Below the pieces are notes generated by a model. It had not been told where the DNA came from. It made no database searches and saw only the letters and a program-made list of their open reading frames with translations. Below, piece after piece: positions 37,267-46,260 of a DNA stretch of 64,000 nt (positions are counted from its first letter, which is position 1; every line of letters starts with the position of its first letter). Source of the stretch: JAHEDH01 sp963745865 (GTDB taxonomy: Bacteria; Actinomycetota; Acidimicrobiia; Spongiisociales; ZC4RG35); assembly GCA_963745865.1 (NCBI GenBank), contig CAVUYZ010000005.1:144942-208941 (forward strand), given 5' to 3'. The position numbers were made by a program, and so were the translations under genes.

Positions 37267-37950
37267 TCACCCCCAGGTGATTGTCGACAGAACCTCATTG
37301 ACCTCGGCGGCCCAGGTCTCGAAGAATCCCTCGCTTGCCTCGGTGACGATGACGACTGTCTCGCCGTCGACGTCGACCACCCAGAGCCGATTCGGCATTT
37401 CCTCCGCCACTACCCAACCATCTCCTGAAGTTAGGAGGGTGGAGCAGGGACCGATTCCGAAGCCGCACAGTTCCTCGGGAGTGTCGCTCAGCCGCACATC
37501 GACGACGTAGCCGGGGGCAGAGCCAAGTTCGATCGGTGTTGGTTCCGTGGTGACGATGTCGCTGTTGGAAGCCAATGCTTCGAGCCACCCGTCAACCGAG
37601 TCGGGGCCTTCCGTGGAGAACGCTACAAACGACGAACCGGCCTTGAACACGAACATGATCGAACCATGATCTTCTTCGCGCCAGTTGGGCGGTGTCGCGA
37701 GGGTGAACGGCGGGTCCCAGTCAGCCTCGAATACCGTCTCCGCGGGCTCGCTGGTCGTGGTGGTGGCCGCAGTGGTGGTTGTCGTTTCGGCCGCTGCGGT
37801 TGTCTGGGGCGCTGCGGTCGCAGCCGTTGTCGTGGTGCCCGGTGCATCCGTGGCAGTCGTGGTGTCGTCTGTTCCGTCGCCGCCCGCCGAGCATGCCGCG
37901 ATGAACAAGATCGTTGCTGAGACCATTACGAGAGAGCGTGGACGACCCAT
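37267..37950 (-). CDS. Lipoprotein with Thr/Ala-rich tether
   Basis: 227 residues from the ATG at 37950 (AAGGAG seven bases upstream). The signal ends at LFIAAC (Cys about residue 20). A long low-complexity tether of Thr, Ala and Glu follows to about residue 75, then a globular domain of about 150 residues: DWDPPFTLATPPNWREEDHG, MFVFKAGSSFVAFSTEGPDS, ELGSAPGYVVDVRLSDTPEE, CGFGIGPCSTLLTSGDGW, ending in WAAEVNEVLSTITWG. It resembles actinobacterial cell-surface lipoproteins whose domain follows a PPF/PxGW pattern; the function is unknown. Two Cys may form a disulfide. Confidence 0.8.
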   Translation of the reverse strand: MGRPRSLVMVSATILFIAACSAGGDGTDDTTTATDAPGTTTTAATAAPQTTAAAETTTTTAATTTTSEPAETVFEADWDPPFTLATPPNWREEDHGSIMFVFKAGSSFVAFSTEGPDSVDGWLEALASNSDIVTTEPTPIELGSAPGYVVDVRLSDTPEELCGFGIGPCSTLLTSGDGWVVAEEMPNRLWVVDVDGETVVIVTEASEGFFETWAAEVNEVLSTITWG

Positions 37951-38445
37951 TGATTCTCCTTGTGTGGAGTGGAAATCGGTCTCATTCGGTGACCCGTTGC
38001 GATATCCCGGAGACGCCAAGCGCCGACACCTTGTTGACGGTACACCTACTGGCTACGCCTGGGGCGTTCTGCGCTGCCGCCCGGAGGCTGAGCACCAACG
38101 GAATACCCCCCAGCCCCTTCGCGCCCGAGGCGTCGAAGGAGGCGAACGCAGATACGGAGAGACTCCCTACTCCTGTCCAGCCACGCCGTCTACGAGATCG
38201 ATCATTCTCACCGCCGAGGCCGGCGATACTTGAGCCGTTGCTCGAAAACTGACGGCTCGTGGGGTCTCGGCGAGGAAGCTGGGGCGTCATCCTGACCGCC
38301 GAGCCCAACGGTGCCAGCCCTGGCCGCTGCCACCGTCAGCAAGGACCATTGATAGTTGCCCCTCCGCGGCGAGTCGGTGGAGCGACCTCGTCACAGCCGT
38401 GGCTCGTACAAGTCGGCGGACCAAGTTGAAACTGACTAGCCAGGC
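37951..38445. other. Intergenic stretch
   Basis: About 500 bases between two leftward genes. Open frames on both strands here (for example 37982-38308 leftward) have no recognisable motif or ribosome site. Confidence 0.45.
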
Positions 38446-38991
38446 TCAGCCTGGTTCCGGCTGGTTGAGGGCCTGGAGTTCGGCGAGTTGCTCGGTGGCC
38501 TTCTCTTCCCCTTGTACTCGCACTGTCGGTACCCCGTTCTGGAAGATCTCGTACCAACCTCCCCCTGAGGGGTAGACGCCAGTCCTCCGCGCCTTTTGAG
38601 CCTTCGGATCGAGTTCAGCGAAGGACTCGAGCAGCTCGCCGGCTCGGGCTGCGGCAGTCGTTTCACCTTGTACCCGGTCAACGATCACGCCGTCGACATC
38701 GACGTCGTACCATCCGCCGGCTCGATGCGTGTACGAGATCACTGGATCGTCTATCTCAATGCCCGAGGGAGCCTCGAGGAGATCGGCAAGCGGTCGAATG
38801 CCAGCTCTCGTCGCCTTTTCTCCGCGCTTGGTGGCTTTGACGAAGGATCGATGGTCTTTGTTCTTCGCGGCTTTCACCAACACATCGACACCGGCGTGAA
38901 CGACGTCATCGAAACTGACATCGGCCTTGTCAATGATCTTGTGCATCCGCTTGGCGAGTTTCTTGGTCTTCTTCTTCTTCTTCTTACCCAC
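38446..38991 (-). CDS. Lys-rich small protein with two GGWY repeats
   Basis: 181 residues from the GTG at 38991, with GGAG six bases upstream. The N-terminus is strongly basic (GKKKKKKTKKLAKRM), followed by an amphipathic region (VVHAGVDVLVKAAKNKDH). The C-terminal half holds two related units of about 35 residues: GGWYDVDVDGVIVDRVQGET at about 92 and GGWYEIFQNGVPTVRVQGEE at about 145. Both are followed by an Ala/Glu-rich helix (AGELLESFAEL, TEQLAELQAL). The basic tail could bind nucleic acid or the membrane. I do not recognise the family. Confidence 0.7.
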   Translation of the reverse strand: MGKKKKKKTKKLAKRMHKIIDKADVSFDDVVHAGVDVLVKAAKNKDHRSFVKATKRGEKATRAGIRPLADLLEAPSGIEIDDPVISYTHRAGGWYDVDVDGVIVDRVQGETTAAARAGELLESFAELDPKAQKARRTGVYPSGGGWYEIFQNGVPTVRVQGEEKATEQLAELQALNQPEPG

Positions 38992-39643
38992 GCTGACTCC
39001 GTTCGATCTCTTCTTGGATTACCCGAGTTCGGCGGGCACAAACTTCGAGGTGATCGCTCAGTTCCGACTTGCGAGTTGGTGCACGCACGGGAGCGCTCGC
39101 CCGGAGTGCTCTCACGGGAGCGTTTCAGCGTCTCCGGATGCGACCCGATCCGGTGGTGCCCTAACCAGATCCGGGCAACCCGCGCCATGCGTAACCTAGA
39201 GATGTCGTGTCGCCATCACTACTCCGGCAACCGAACATATGTGGGTCTACCCGGCGGCATTGCTCGTCTCGCTGCCAAGAGTGCCGAAACCGGTGCCGGA
39301 CCGGTAGTGCCTGGTCACACGTATCGGATATGGCTGATATCGATCTCGAACCGTCAGCGCGGGCGACATGGGCGACATGTCGGTGATCGACTCGCCGCCA
39401 CGGGCGTTGGCGAGACGGGCGCTGCGGACAGAGGCGTCGATCTCGACGAGCTCTCCGAGGTGGTTGATGCCTAGTCAACCCGCCGGCGTTCGTCACGGCG
39501 TTGACCCAGGCGACGCGGATCCATCGCGAGGTCGACTGTGCGCCTCCCTCGAAGTCGATGAGTTCACTCCCGTTTGTCGGCGACATTGGCAGGCTGGGCC
39601 AACAGCACCGCGAGTGGATGCGAGCTCTTGGGCGTCGACGGGC
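38992..39643. other. Gene-poor stretch
   Basis: About 650 bases without a gene I can support. Open frames on both strands are Arg/Ser-rich shadows with no motif. Confidence 0.45.
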
Positions 39644-40942
39644 TCAGATCAGTGGACTGAACGGGCGAGGGCCCGCTGCGGTGCCGATGTCGAGATATCG
39701 ACTGAGTTCGCGCTGAATCTCGTCGACGACGTCACCGGCGTCGATAGCCAGACCCTGGTCGGCAACAACACCTACGGTCACTGAGCCCGCATAGCTGAGC
39801 AGGCTGATCCCTAGACCGAGACGGGCCGCCTGCGGCACCCAGAACATGATGCGGTCGACCCGGTGTCCGCCCAGGGAGATGTGCTCGTCGGGACCGGGCA
39901 CGTTCGTCAGCACGAGTGAGACCTTGGTGCCGAAGAACTTCACGATCAGTGACTCGACGGCCTCGGAGCTGATACCGGCTAGGCCCAGAATCGTGTAGGC
40001 GGCTGCCGCCTCGGGGCGGCGCTTGATCTGCGTCATCCGCTCCCGCACCCGATCGAGCCGCCGAAGCGGGTTGGGCTGTGAGACGGGGAGGGCGGGTAGC
40101 ACGAGACCGAACCTGTTCCCGAGTGGACGGCCGACCTCTGGCGGTCGCAGGTTGAAGGGAACCATTGCGCGAATCTCGCGATGCACCTTTCGGCCGGTCT
40201 TCGCTAGCACGTCCGAAATCGCGCCGCTGACCGATGCCAGGAGCACGTCGTTGACGGTCGCTCCGAGATGGCGACTGGCTGTAGATATCGCTTCGAGGTC
40301 GTGGAGATCGCTCCATGCGACGTCCTTGATGCCGCTGAGATCGCTCTTGAGGGCGGACCGAGGGTCTGGTGGGAGCGCCGCCAGACGGAACGCCGCACCC
40401 AAGAGCCTGAAGGGTTGGGAGATTCGCGTCCAGAGTCGCGCGACTGGTGACCGTTGCGACGGAATACGTGGTCGACGCAGATCCGCAGCCTCCACATCGT
40501 CGGCCATCGTCAGCAATATCTGGAGCAGCGCGATGCCGTCTGCTATGGCGTGGTGCAGCTTGACGAGCAGCGCCGTTCCGCCGGCGTAGGCGGGAACCAC
40601 GAGTATCTCCCACAATGGTCGATCTGGATTCAGGGGTTCGACCATGAAGGACGCGACCCTGTCCGCAAACAGCTTCTCGTCCGCCGGCGTTTGGATGACC
40701 CGCACATGGTGCGTGATGTCGAAATCCAAGTCACGTTCCCATACGGGACGAGCGGCGGAGCGGTCGACCCGCTGGATGAATCGCTCATGGATCAGGAGCC
40801 GCTCGCCGAGCAACTCGCGAAGTGAAGTTGGATCCAAATGTCCGTCTAGTTGGAGCACTCCGACGATCACCATCGGTGATTCTGGGGTATCCATACGTAG
40901 CCAGGCAGAGTCGGCTCCGCTGAACGTCTCGCGGGACGTCAT
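39644..40942 (-). CDS. Wax ester synthase / diacylglycerol acyltransferase (WS/DGAT)
   Basis: Makes triacylglycerol or wax esters from acyl-CoA, membrane-associated. The 432-residue protein has the catalytic HHxxxDG motif as HHAIADG (residues 130-136), plus family blocks LDFDITHHVRVIQTPAD, NPDRPLWEILVV, GATVNDVLLASVSGAI, MVPFNLRP, LGNRFGLVLPALP and a C-terminal NVPGPDEHISLGGHRV. The start MTSRETFSGADSAWLRMDTP matches family N-termini. Typical of lipid-storing actinobacteria. It lies 36 bases downstream of a zinc-ribbon gene on the same strand. Confidence 0.93.
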   Translation of the reverse strand: MTSRETFSGADSAWLRMDTPESPMVIVGVLQLDGHLDPTSLRELLGERLLIHERFIQRVDRSAARPVWERDLDFDITHHVRVIQTPADEKLFADRVASFMVEPLNPDRPLWEILVVPAYAGGTALLVKLHHAIADGIALLQILLTMADDVEAADLRRPRIPSQRSPVARLWTRISQPFRLLGAAFRLAALPPDPRSALKSDLSGIKDVAWSDLHDLEAISTASRHLGATVNDVLLASVSGAISDVLAKTGRKVHREIRAMVPFNLRPPEVGRPLGNRFGLVLPALPVSQPNPLRRLDRVRERMTQIKRRPEAAAAYTILGLAGISSEAVESLIVKFFGTKVSLVLTNVPGPDEHISLGGHRVDRIMFWVPQAARLGLGISLLSYAGSVTVGVVADQGLAIDAGDVVDEIQRELSRYLDIGTAAGPRPFSPLI

Positions 40943-40978
40943 ACGATCGGCCCAGAGGCAACGGGATCAGAACCCATC

Positions 40979-41167
40979 TCAGCTATCCGACCCCGCCTCA
41001 CCCCTCCCATAGAGCGTGTTCCACCCATTGAGCGTGTGGGATTCGTCGTGCTTGGGGCACGGCGGAAGCGACTGCGTCGAGGAGATCTGCAGACCTTCTC
41101 CACAATCCGCACATGCGAAGGCGCCGCCGCTCACATTTGCTCCATACGGAATCAGTTCGTCGTTCAT
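40979..41167 (-). CDS. Small zinc-ribbon protein
   Basis: 62 residues from the ATG at 41167 (AAGGAGGAG six bases upstream; the longer open frame has no such site). CADCGEGLQI and PPCPKHDESHTL supply CxxC plus C and His ligands of a one-zinc ribbon, followed by LNGWNTLYGRGEAG. Similar small ribbons accompany unrelated enzymes in many bacteria; no function can be given. Probably in an operon with the wax ester synthase. Confidence 0.75.
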   Translation of the reverse strand: MNDELIPYGANVSGGAFACADCGEGLQISSTQSLPPCPKHDESHTLNGWNTLYGRGEAGSDS

Positions 41168-41586
41168 TGTGCTCCTCCTTCGGGTCCACGGTGATGTCCG
41201 CTGTTCACATGTTGTACCCGAGGTTCGATGGGCCAAACGGGGGCATCCATAGAAACTCGGGAGAGCGCCCGATCCCGAGACGCAAACGCGGCTTCCCTAC
41301 ACCGGACCTGACGGACTGAAACGCGGCATCGCCAGCTTGCGCAGATCGATCCCCGACATCCACCTCGAGATCGCCGACACGATCGTCGAAGCGACAAGAT
41401 CTGTCGGGCGTTTCTCTGCTTGAGAGTGAAGCCCGGGCCGGCACAGGGCTTCCACAATGTATGACACCACATCGGAAGCTATGCCATGAGATTCTCGAGG
41501 AACATCGCTTGCTGTCGTGACCGCAACTAAACCTTCTGGAAGATCCAGGATGATCCTCGCGACATAGTTTGTTCCGCCGATGGATT
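41168..41586. other. Gene-poor stretch
   Basis: About 420 bases with no supported gene. The leftward open frame covering it (41205-42032) is compositionally odd and reads through repeats. Confidence 0.45.
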
Positions 41587-41625
41587 GGGCATAGGTATGC
41601 AATCGGGCATAGGTACGTATAGGTA
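41587..41625 (+). repeat. Short iterons before a small zinc-ribbon ORF
   Basis: GGGCATAGGTA occurs at 41587-41597 and 41605-41615 (18 bases apart), followed by CGTATAGGTA at 41616-41625. They end at the ATG of the next ORF, so they could be an operator. Confidence 0.4.
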
Positions 41626-41822
41626 TGACAGACATGCACATGGGTAACACGGAGAGAGTGGCGGAATTCGAAGGCCGGTGCGCTCGTTGCGGGGGCAGCA
41701 CAACTGAGCGCACCGGTCCCGGCCACACATGCGGCCGTTGTGTCGCCGAAGCCCTTCAACACGCGATTGACGCCCTCAGCTTCCGCCGTAGCCTGACGTC
41801 CAAATGGAACCTGAATGCCTGA
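41625..41822 (+). CDS. Possible small zinc-ribbon protein
   Basis: 65 residues with a treble-clef-like spacing of four cysteines (CARCGGSTTERTGPGHTCGRC) and a helical tail (VAEALQHAIDALSFRR). There is no clear ribosome site, although the ATGs at 41625, 41634 and 41640 are close together. GC at third codon positions looks coding. It sits in a gene-decay region, so it may be a fragment. Modest confidence. Confidence 0.4.
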   Translation: MTDMHMGNTERVAEFEGRCARCGGSTTERTGPGHTCGRCVAEALQHAIDALSFRRSLTSKWNLNA

Positions 41823-41872
41823 GCCGGGGCCTCGGGAAGGCGGGCATGTCTCGCTGGGCTTGTAACGCCGTG

Positions 41873-42647
41873 TGATGTCTTCGCAGGGGAGCCTGGTCGT
41901 GGCGCTGGCGATAAGCGTCACCCTCGCAATTGTGCATGGCAACGCCGACATGATGGACCGTTTGCGCTGGGTTCGCCCGGTTGTGATCAGTTCCTTCGCC
42001 GGTGGCATCAGCGTGGCGTAGGTGTTCTGCATCTTCTCCCCGAATTGTCCGATCGCAGCGGGGGTGTTGCAGAGGCCCTCAATGAGCAGTTCGCACTCAC
42101 ACCGCTGGTTGACCTCGGAGTCTTCGCAGTGGCACTTGCCGGCTTCACCACCTTCTACGGTCTCGACCTCCTCGCCGCAGGGAAAGATCGGGGCGACGCT
42201 GCTGGCGAAGCGTCATCACCGGTAATGTTCTGGACTCACCTGGCAGCGTTCGGCGTCCACAACGCGACGATCACGTACACGATGCCGCTTCGAAATCGAA
42301 CCGGGCTTTCGTTCGCAGCATCGTTCGCAGCATTGTTCAGTGTTGCGAGGCGCTTCACTTTGTTCTCACCGATCGACAACTCCGGGAGCATCACCCCGAT
42401 CGTTCCATCGCGCTGGGCGTGCGCTCCTTGCGGCATCGTTGCTCGTTTGGTGGGTCTTGGCGGTCATGGCCGCTCCGAGTCGAACGCTCGTAGTTTCTGT
42501 TCTGAGCGCTTTCCTGAGCGGCTCCAATTTTTTCCACGTCTTTAGAGAGGAACTCCCCGCCGGACGATCGTCGAGCTTTCGAGCGTTCTTGGCCGGGTGG
42601 GCGTGTACTCAGTTCTCCTTGCGGCCCTCACTGCGTTCGCGGAATGA
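41873..42647 (+). pseudogene. Remnant of a ZIP-like multi-pass membrane protein
   Basis: Three reading frames must be joined to recover the protein. From 41873: SLVVALAISVTLAIVHG and VVISSFAGGISVA, then a stop. From about 42017 in the next frame: LHLLPELSDRSGG, LGVFAVALAGFTTFYGLDLL and THLAAFGVHNATITYTMPLR. From about 42345: ALHFVLTDRQLREHH, ALLAASLLVWWVLAV and FLSGSNFFHVFREELP, then VGVYSVLLAALTAFAE and a stop at 42645-42647. The pieces match, in order, a family of ZIP-like membrane proteins (SFAGG, FYGLE, YN, FxxDxxLREHH, FREELP). With several breaks it is almost certainly non-functional. Confidence 0.65.
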
Positions 42648-42969
42648 TCCCCGGCACCGCGGACAGCAGCGCGCGCGACTGAGTTGACTGAGTTGTTCGT
42701 GGACGCATGACATCCGATGACCGCCAAGACTCATCGACTTCGCCTCATCGACTTCCCGGTACCGCCCCGGTCGAAACATGGGTCGCGGATTGAATTCGCG
42801 GCCAACGGGTATGAAACCGGACAGGGAACGGTTTCAACTGTGGAGCTACTCGTCCCCGACGGGCCGCAGGCAGATGGGCCGTCGCGGGCAATCTACGAGA
42901 CGGCAGCGATGGCATCGCCCTATCGCTCGTCGACCGTCCTGACTGGCCCAACGATTCGAGAGGACAATC
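42648..42969. other. Intergenic stretch before the GH13 gene
   Basis: About 320 bases with no supported gene; it holds the leader of the GH13 gene. Confidence 0.4.
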
Positions 42970-44634
42970 ATGAGCTATCAACAGGTCGATCACGACCAGT
43001 ACGACCTCTGGTGGAAGACCGCGGTGATCTACTGCCTCGACGTGGAGATGTACCTGGACACAGACGGTGACGGCATTGGAGACTTCAGGGGCTTGATCGA
43101 GCGGGTCGATTACCTGGCAGGGCTGGGAATCACCTGTATCTGGCTCATGCCGTTCTACCCGACACCGAACCGCGACGACGGCTATGACGTCACTGACTAC
43201 GTCGACGTCGACGACGACCTCGGGGACCTGGGCGACCTTGCGGAGTTTGTCAGAGCCGCGTCGGAGCGGGGAATCCGGGTGATTGCGGACCTGGTGGTCA
43301 ACCATACCTCCGACCAGCACCCCTGGTTCCAACAAGCCCGGACCGGGCCAGATTCTCCCTACCACGACTACTACGTGTGGAGCGACGAGCGTCCGGAGGA
43401 CTGGGAGACCGCGCTCGTCTTCCCGGGCGATCAGGTCGAGAATTGGACGTACGATCGCAAGGCGGGTCGCTATTACCTCCATCGGTTCTATCGCCACCAG
43501 CCGGACCTCAACCCGACGAACCCGGCCGTTCAGGAAGAGATCAAACGCGTTCTTGGTCTCTGGACTCAGCTTGGGCTGTCTGGCTTTCGGGTCGACGCGG
43601 TCCCCTTCCTCATCGAGTTGAGCGGGATCGAAGCCCAAACGGAGATGACGCCTCACGGGTTTCTGCGCGAGATGGCGGCGTACCTCGGCCGTCGTCGAGG
43701 AGACGCCATCCTTCTCGGAGAGGTCAATCTCCCACCACAGGACGCCCTGAAGTTCTTTGGCGAGGGTGATGAACTGCAAATGCTGTTCAATTTCCATGTC
43801 AATCAGTTCCTGCATCTGTCGCTCGTTCGTAACGACGCCGACCCGGTGAGAAAGGCTCTCGAACGCCTCCCGGCGATTCCCTCCACTTGTCAGTGGGCCA
43901 ACTTCCTCACGAATCACGACGAGCTGACCCTCGACCAGTTGACCGAGTCCGAGCGCCAAGAGGTCTTCGACGAGTTCGGGCCGCAGGACGACATGCAACT
44001 CTTCGGACGGGGGATCAGGCGTCGCCTCCCGTCGATGCTGGGCGGCGATCTCGCCCGGCTCCATCTTGCCTACACGGTCCTGTTCTCGCTGCCGGGCACG
44101 CCGGTGTTGTTCTACGGCGAGGAGATTGGGATGGGAGAGAACTTGGACATCCCCGGGAGGCGTGCGGTTCGGAGCCCGATGCAATGGACCTCGGGCCGGA
44201 ACGCCGGGTTTTCCACTGCCCCGACCGAAGAAGTGCGACGGCCAGTCACCGAGGGGCCGTTCGGCCCCGCGAACGTCAACGCTCTCGATCAGGCCCGAGA
44301 TCCCGAATCGATACTCGGGTGGATGAAGCGGCTGATACGGATGCGAAGGGAAACGCCGGAATTCGGCATGGGAAGTCATACGCTTCTGGATCTCGGACAC
44401 TCCGAGGTGCTCGCCCATCGGTCTGACTGGGGCGACCGGAGAGTCATTGCCCTGCACAACTTCTCGGATGAGCCGGTAGAGGTGGACGTGAAGTCCGAGT
44501 GCGGCGACCGCCCGGTTGTGGACGTGTGGAGCGACCGCAACTACGGCGAGGTCGACGTCGACGCGATCCGCCTCTCCGGGCACGGATATCGGTGGCTCCG
44601 CCTCACTGGGTCGACGGACAAGTGGTTCCTCTGA
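42970..44634 (+). CDS. GH13 glycoside hydrolase, trehalose-synthase-like
   Basis: 554-residue alpha-amylase-family enzyme. N-terminal WWKTAVIYCLDVEMYLDTDG and GDFRGLIERVDYLAGLGI are the trehalose synthase (maltose to trehalose isomerase) pattern. Later blocks are VVNHTSDQHPWFQQAR, GFRVDAVPF (nucleophile Asp about 208), LLGEVNLP (acid/base Glu about 251) and FLTNHDELTL (Asp about 315). The C-terminal beta domain ends HNFSDEPVEVDVKS ... WFL. Length is slightly below TreS norms; no fused maltokinase. The ATG follows GAGAGGACAATC. It is intact although surrounded by pseudogenes. Trehalose synthesis for osmotic protection is the likely role; alpha-glucosidase activity cannot be excluded. Confidence 0.88.
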   Translation: MSYQQVDHDQYDLWWKTAVIYCLDVEMYLDTDGDGIGDFRGLIERVDYLAGLGITCIWLMPFYPTPNRDDGYDVTDYVDVDDDLGDLGDLAEFVRAASERGIRVIADLVVNHTSDQHPWFQQARTGPDSPYHDYYVWSDERPEDWETALVFPGDQVENWTYDRKAGRYYLHRFYRHQPDLNPTNPAVQEEIKRVLGLWTQLGLSGFRVDAVPFLIELSGIEAQTEMTPHGFLREMAAYLGRRRGDAILLGEVNLPPQDALKFFGEGDELQMLFNFHVNQFLHLSLVRNDADPVRKALERLPAIPSTCQWANFLTNHDELTLDQLTESERQEVFDEFGPQDDMQLFGRGIRRRLPSMLGGDLARLHLAYTVLFSLPGTPVLFYGEEIGMGENLDIPGRRAVRSPMQWTSGRNAGFSTAPTEEVRRPVTEGPFGPANVNALDQARDPESILGWMKRLIRMRRETPEFGMGSHTLLDLGHSEVLAHRSDWGDRRVIALHNFSDEPVEVDVKSECGDRPVVDVWSDRNYGEVDVDAIRLSGHGYRWLRLTGSTDKWFL

Positions 44635-45011
44635 GGGCCGACGATGCGGGTGTCGCCCGGAATTTTCCACAAGCTGCGTGACACCCACGTCTCTCACCGT
44701 CGAAGCTCGAGGCGTAGGTGAGGCCAGCCAGTGGATCGAGTTCGAGAGCAGGGCATCCTCGACGTCGCGCCCGTCGTGTCGCACATCCGCCTGAGGCCCC
44801 CGTCACTGAAGCGGTTCGTTGGGGGCATCCGCATCTGAGAACCTGACATACGGGCTGTCTCTGTTCGTGTGTCTGCCAGACGTTCTCATATACGAAGTCT
44901 CTGCCCGGGCTTGGGTCGCCTCCCAGATCGATCTGCTCGCGGCCGGTCAGGGTGGCGATGCCGGCGAAAGCTCCCCACCGAACCCGACGAGTTCGGTTCC
45001 AGCGGTGGGGG
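44635..45011. other. Gene-poor stretch after the GH13 gene
   Basis: About 380 bases with a short rightward frame (44819-45043) that has no motif. It lies next to gene remnants. Confidence 0.4.
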
Positions 45012-45188
45012 TCACCGGAAACGGCGTTCTCTCCAAATGCTGAACATCAACCACAACCCGGCGAGAGCGCCAATCAGGAGGAAGATCGCGGCCAGGCCCG
45101 GGTAGCCGAAGAGTGTGAAGTTGGTTTCGACCCGAACCAGGAGTGAGGAGCCGATGATGAGGGCGGCGACCACCAGACCGAAAGTCAT
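45012..45188 (-). pseudogene. C-terminal remnant of a UbiB/ABC1-family kinase-like protein
   Basis: 58 codons on the minus strand read MTFGLVVAALIIGSSLLVRV, then a short polar loop, LFGYPGLAAIFLLIGALAG, LWLMFSIWRERRFR and a stop at 45012-45014. This is the paired membrane-helix C-terminus of ABC1/UbiB proteins (family pattern ALIIGSSLLV ... LGYPxLAxxGF). The kinase-like domain that should precede it is absent: the sequence instead becomes a phosphatase fragment on the other strand. It could still be translated as a tiny membrane protein. Confidence 0.6.
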
Positions 45189-45196
45189 CCCTCAGG

Positions 45197-45510
45197 ATGC
45201 TCCTGCAAGTCGGCTACTCCCCTGAGGACGCGTTCGAGGAGCTGAATCGGCTGGCGAGTGTCGAGGCCTCGGCGATGGGAACCACTGCGGTCTGTGTCGA
45301 GGCACGCCCGGATTCGGGAAGATTGAGAGTCGTCTCAGCCGGTCATCTGCCGCCAATCCTCATGTCGGAGGGCTCCGCTCGTGTTCTCACCTTCGACAAT
45401 GCCCCACCCCTCGGCGTTGGGATCGCGTGTGTGGCTGTCGAGACCGAAATCAGACCCGAGTCGTCGGGAACGGCAAGGCGTCCCAGAGTCGATGTGACGA
45501 GGGGCTCGGG
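45197..45510 (+). pseudogene. Fragment of a SpoIIE/PP2C-type phosphatase
   Basis: About 75 recognisable residues: YSPEDAFEELNRLASVEA, TTAVCVEARPDSGRLRVVSA, GHLPPILMSEGSARVL and NAPPLGVGIACVAVETEI. This is the middle of a RsbU/SpoIIE-type PP2C domain (RLRVVSAGHLPP and PPLGVG are diagnostic). Both the N-terminal part with the first metal-binding Asp and the C-terminal DG(V/L)xE block are missing. It abuts the UbiB remnant, pointing to a deletion junction. Confidence 0.6.
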
Positions 45511-45544
45511 GAGGGGCCCGGGATGGAGGATCCGCGGGCCCCTC
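45511..45544. terminator. Hairpin terminator downstream of the leftward lipoprotein
   Basis: GAGGGGCCCG pairs with CGGGCCCCTC, loop of 14 bases, just beyond the stop of the leftward gene. Confidence 0.6.
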
Positions 45545-45556
45545 ACGCATTGGTCG

Positions 45557-45955
45557 TCAGCTGTTCAGCTGATCGATCGCATCCCGGAGGTTCTTGGCGA
45601 GGTCATCGAGACTGTCCTGAACCGCCGGATCGAGCGAATCGGTCGCGGCGTCGAGTTGGGACTCGAAGTCATCGAGTGAACCAACCAGGGCGTCGAGATC
45701 CTGATCGGAGACCTCACCGGCGGTAGCGGCAAGGCCAACGGTCGTCGCGTGGTCAGAAACTGCCTGCACGGCGCTCGCCAGTCGGGCATCCACGTCTGCA
45801 CCGTTCAGCGTGGATTGAGCTTCTGAAGCCAGGTCGGAAATCGTCGCCCCGACCTGCTCGGTCGACAAGCCTGCGGTGTCGTCTGATGCGCAGGCAGTGA
45901 GCGCCAAGGCGAACGCGACGACGATGATCAGTGTCTTCTTCATAGTCTGCTTCAT
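45557..45955 (-). CDS. Small helical lipoprotein
   Basis: 132 residues from the ATG at 45955 (GAGGAG seven bases upstream; a second ATG lies four codons in). The signal peptide ends at ALALTAC (Cys about residue 22). The mature part is entirely Ala/Asp/Leu-rich helix (STEQVGATISDLASEAQSTL, LDDFESQLDAATDSLDPAVQ, LDDLAKNLRDAIDQLNS), probably a helical bundle on the cell surface. Family not recognised. Confidence 0.75.
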   Translation of the reverse strand: MKQTMKKTLIIVVAFALALTACASDDTAGLSTEQVGATISDLASEAQSTLNGADVDARLASAVQAVSDHATTVGLAATAGEVSDQDLDALVGSLDDFESQLDAATDSLDPAVQDSLDDLAKNLRDAIDQLNS

Positions 45956-46200
45956 TGTTCACTCCTCTTTCTCTCCCAACAGTGATACCCGTGGACCCGC
46001 TCAGACATACATCCGGAGAGCTCTTTGGGGGGTTCGGGGCGAGCCCGAGCTCGTTGTGCGCTGAGCGTCGATAGGTGTCGCTTGCGAGCCACGGCTGGGT
46101 TGCCATAGGTTGACGGTCCCCGCGGCAGACGGCGGGAGGGACCCGGCTGCGAGGCTCCAACCTCAAGGAATCCGCGCCTCTCCAGCCCCCTGTTCCGCAA

Positions 46201-46260
46201 CGAATGGTCGTGTGCCCCACAATGATCGAACGAATGGTCGTGTGCCCCACAATGATCGAA
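46201..46260. repeat. Exact tandem duplication of a 30-base unit
   Basis: The unit starting CGAATGGTCGTGTGCCCCAC is repeated twice with no mismatch and no spacer. It lies in the 475-base gap 45956-46431, where I see no gene. Confidence 0.85.

Noticed and set aside
37914..38308. Open frames on both strands in the gap after the Thr-rich lipoprotein
   Set aside because: Mutually overlapping, compositionally odd and without start signals or motifs.
39161..39586. Leftward ORF of 141 codons
   Set aside because: Arg/His-rich shadow-like sequence with no motif or ribosome site.
41205..42032. Leftward ORF of 275 codons
   Set aside because: It contains translated short repeats (HVHVCHTYTYLC) and lies antisense to recognisable transporter remnants.
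42745..44784. Leftward ORF of 679 codons antisense to the GH13 gene
   Set aside because: The sense strand encodes a complete GH13 enzyme; the antisense translation has no domain.
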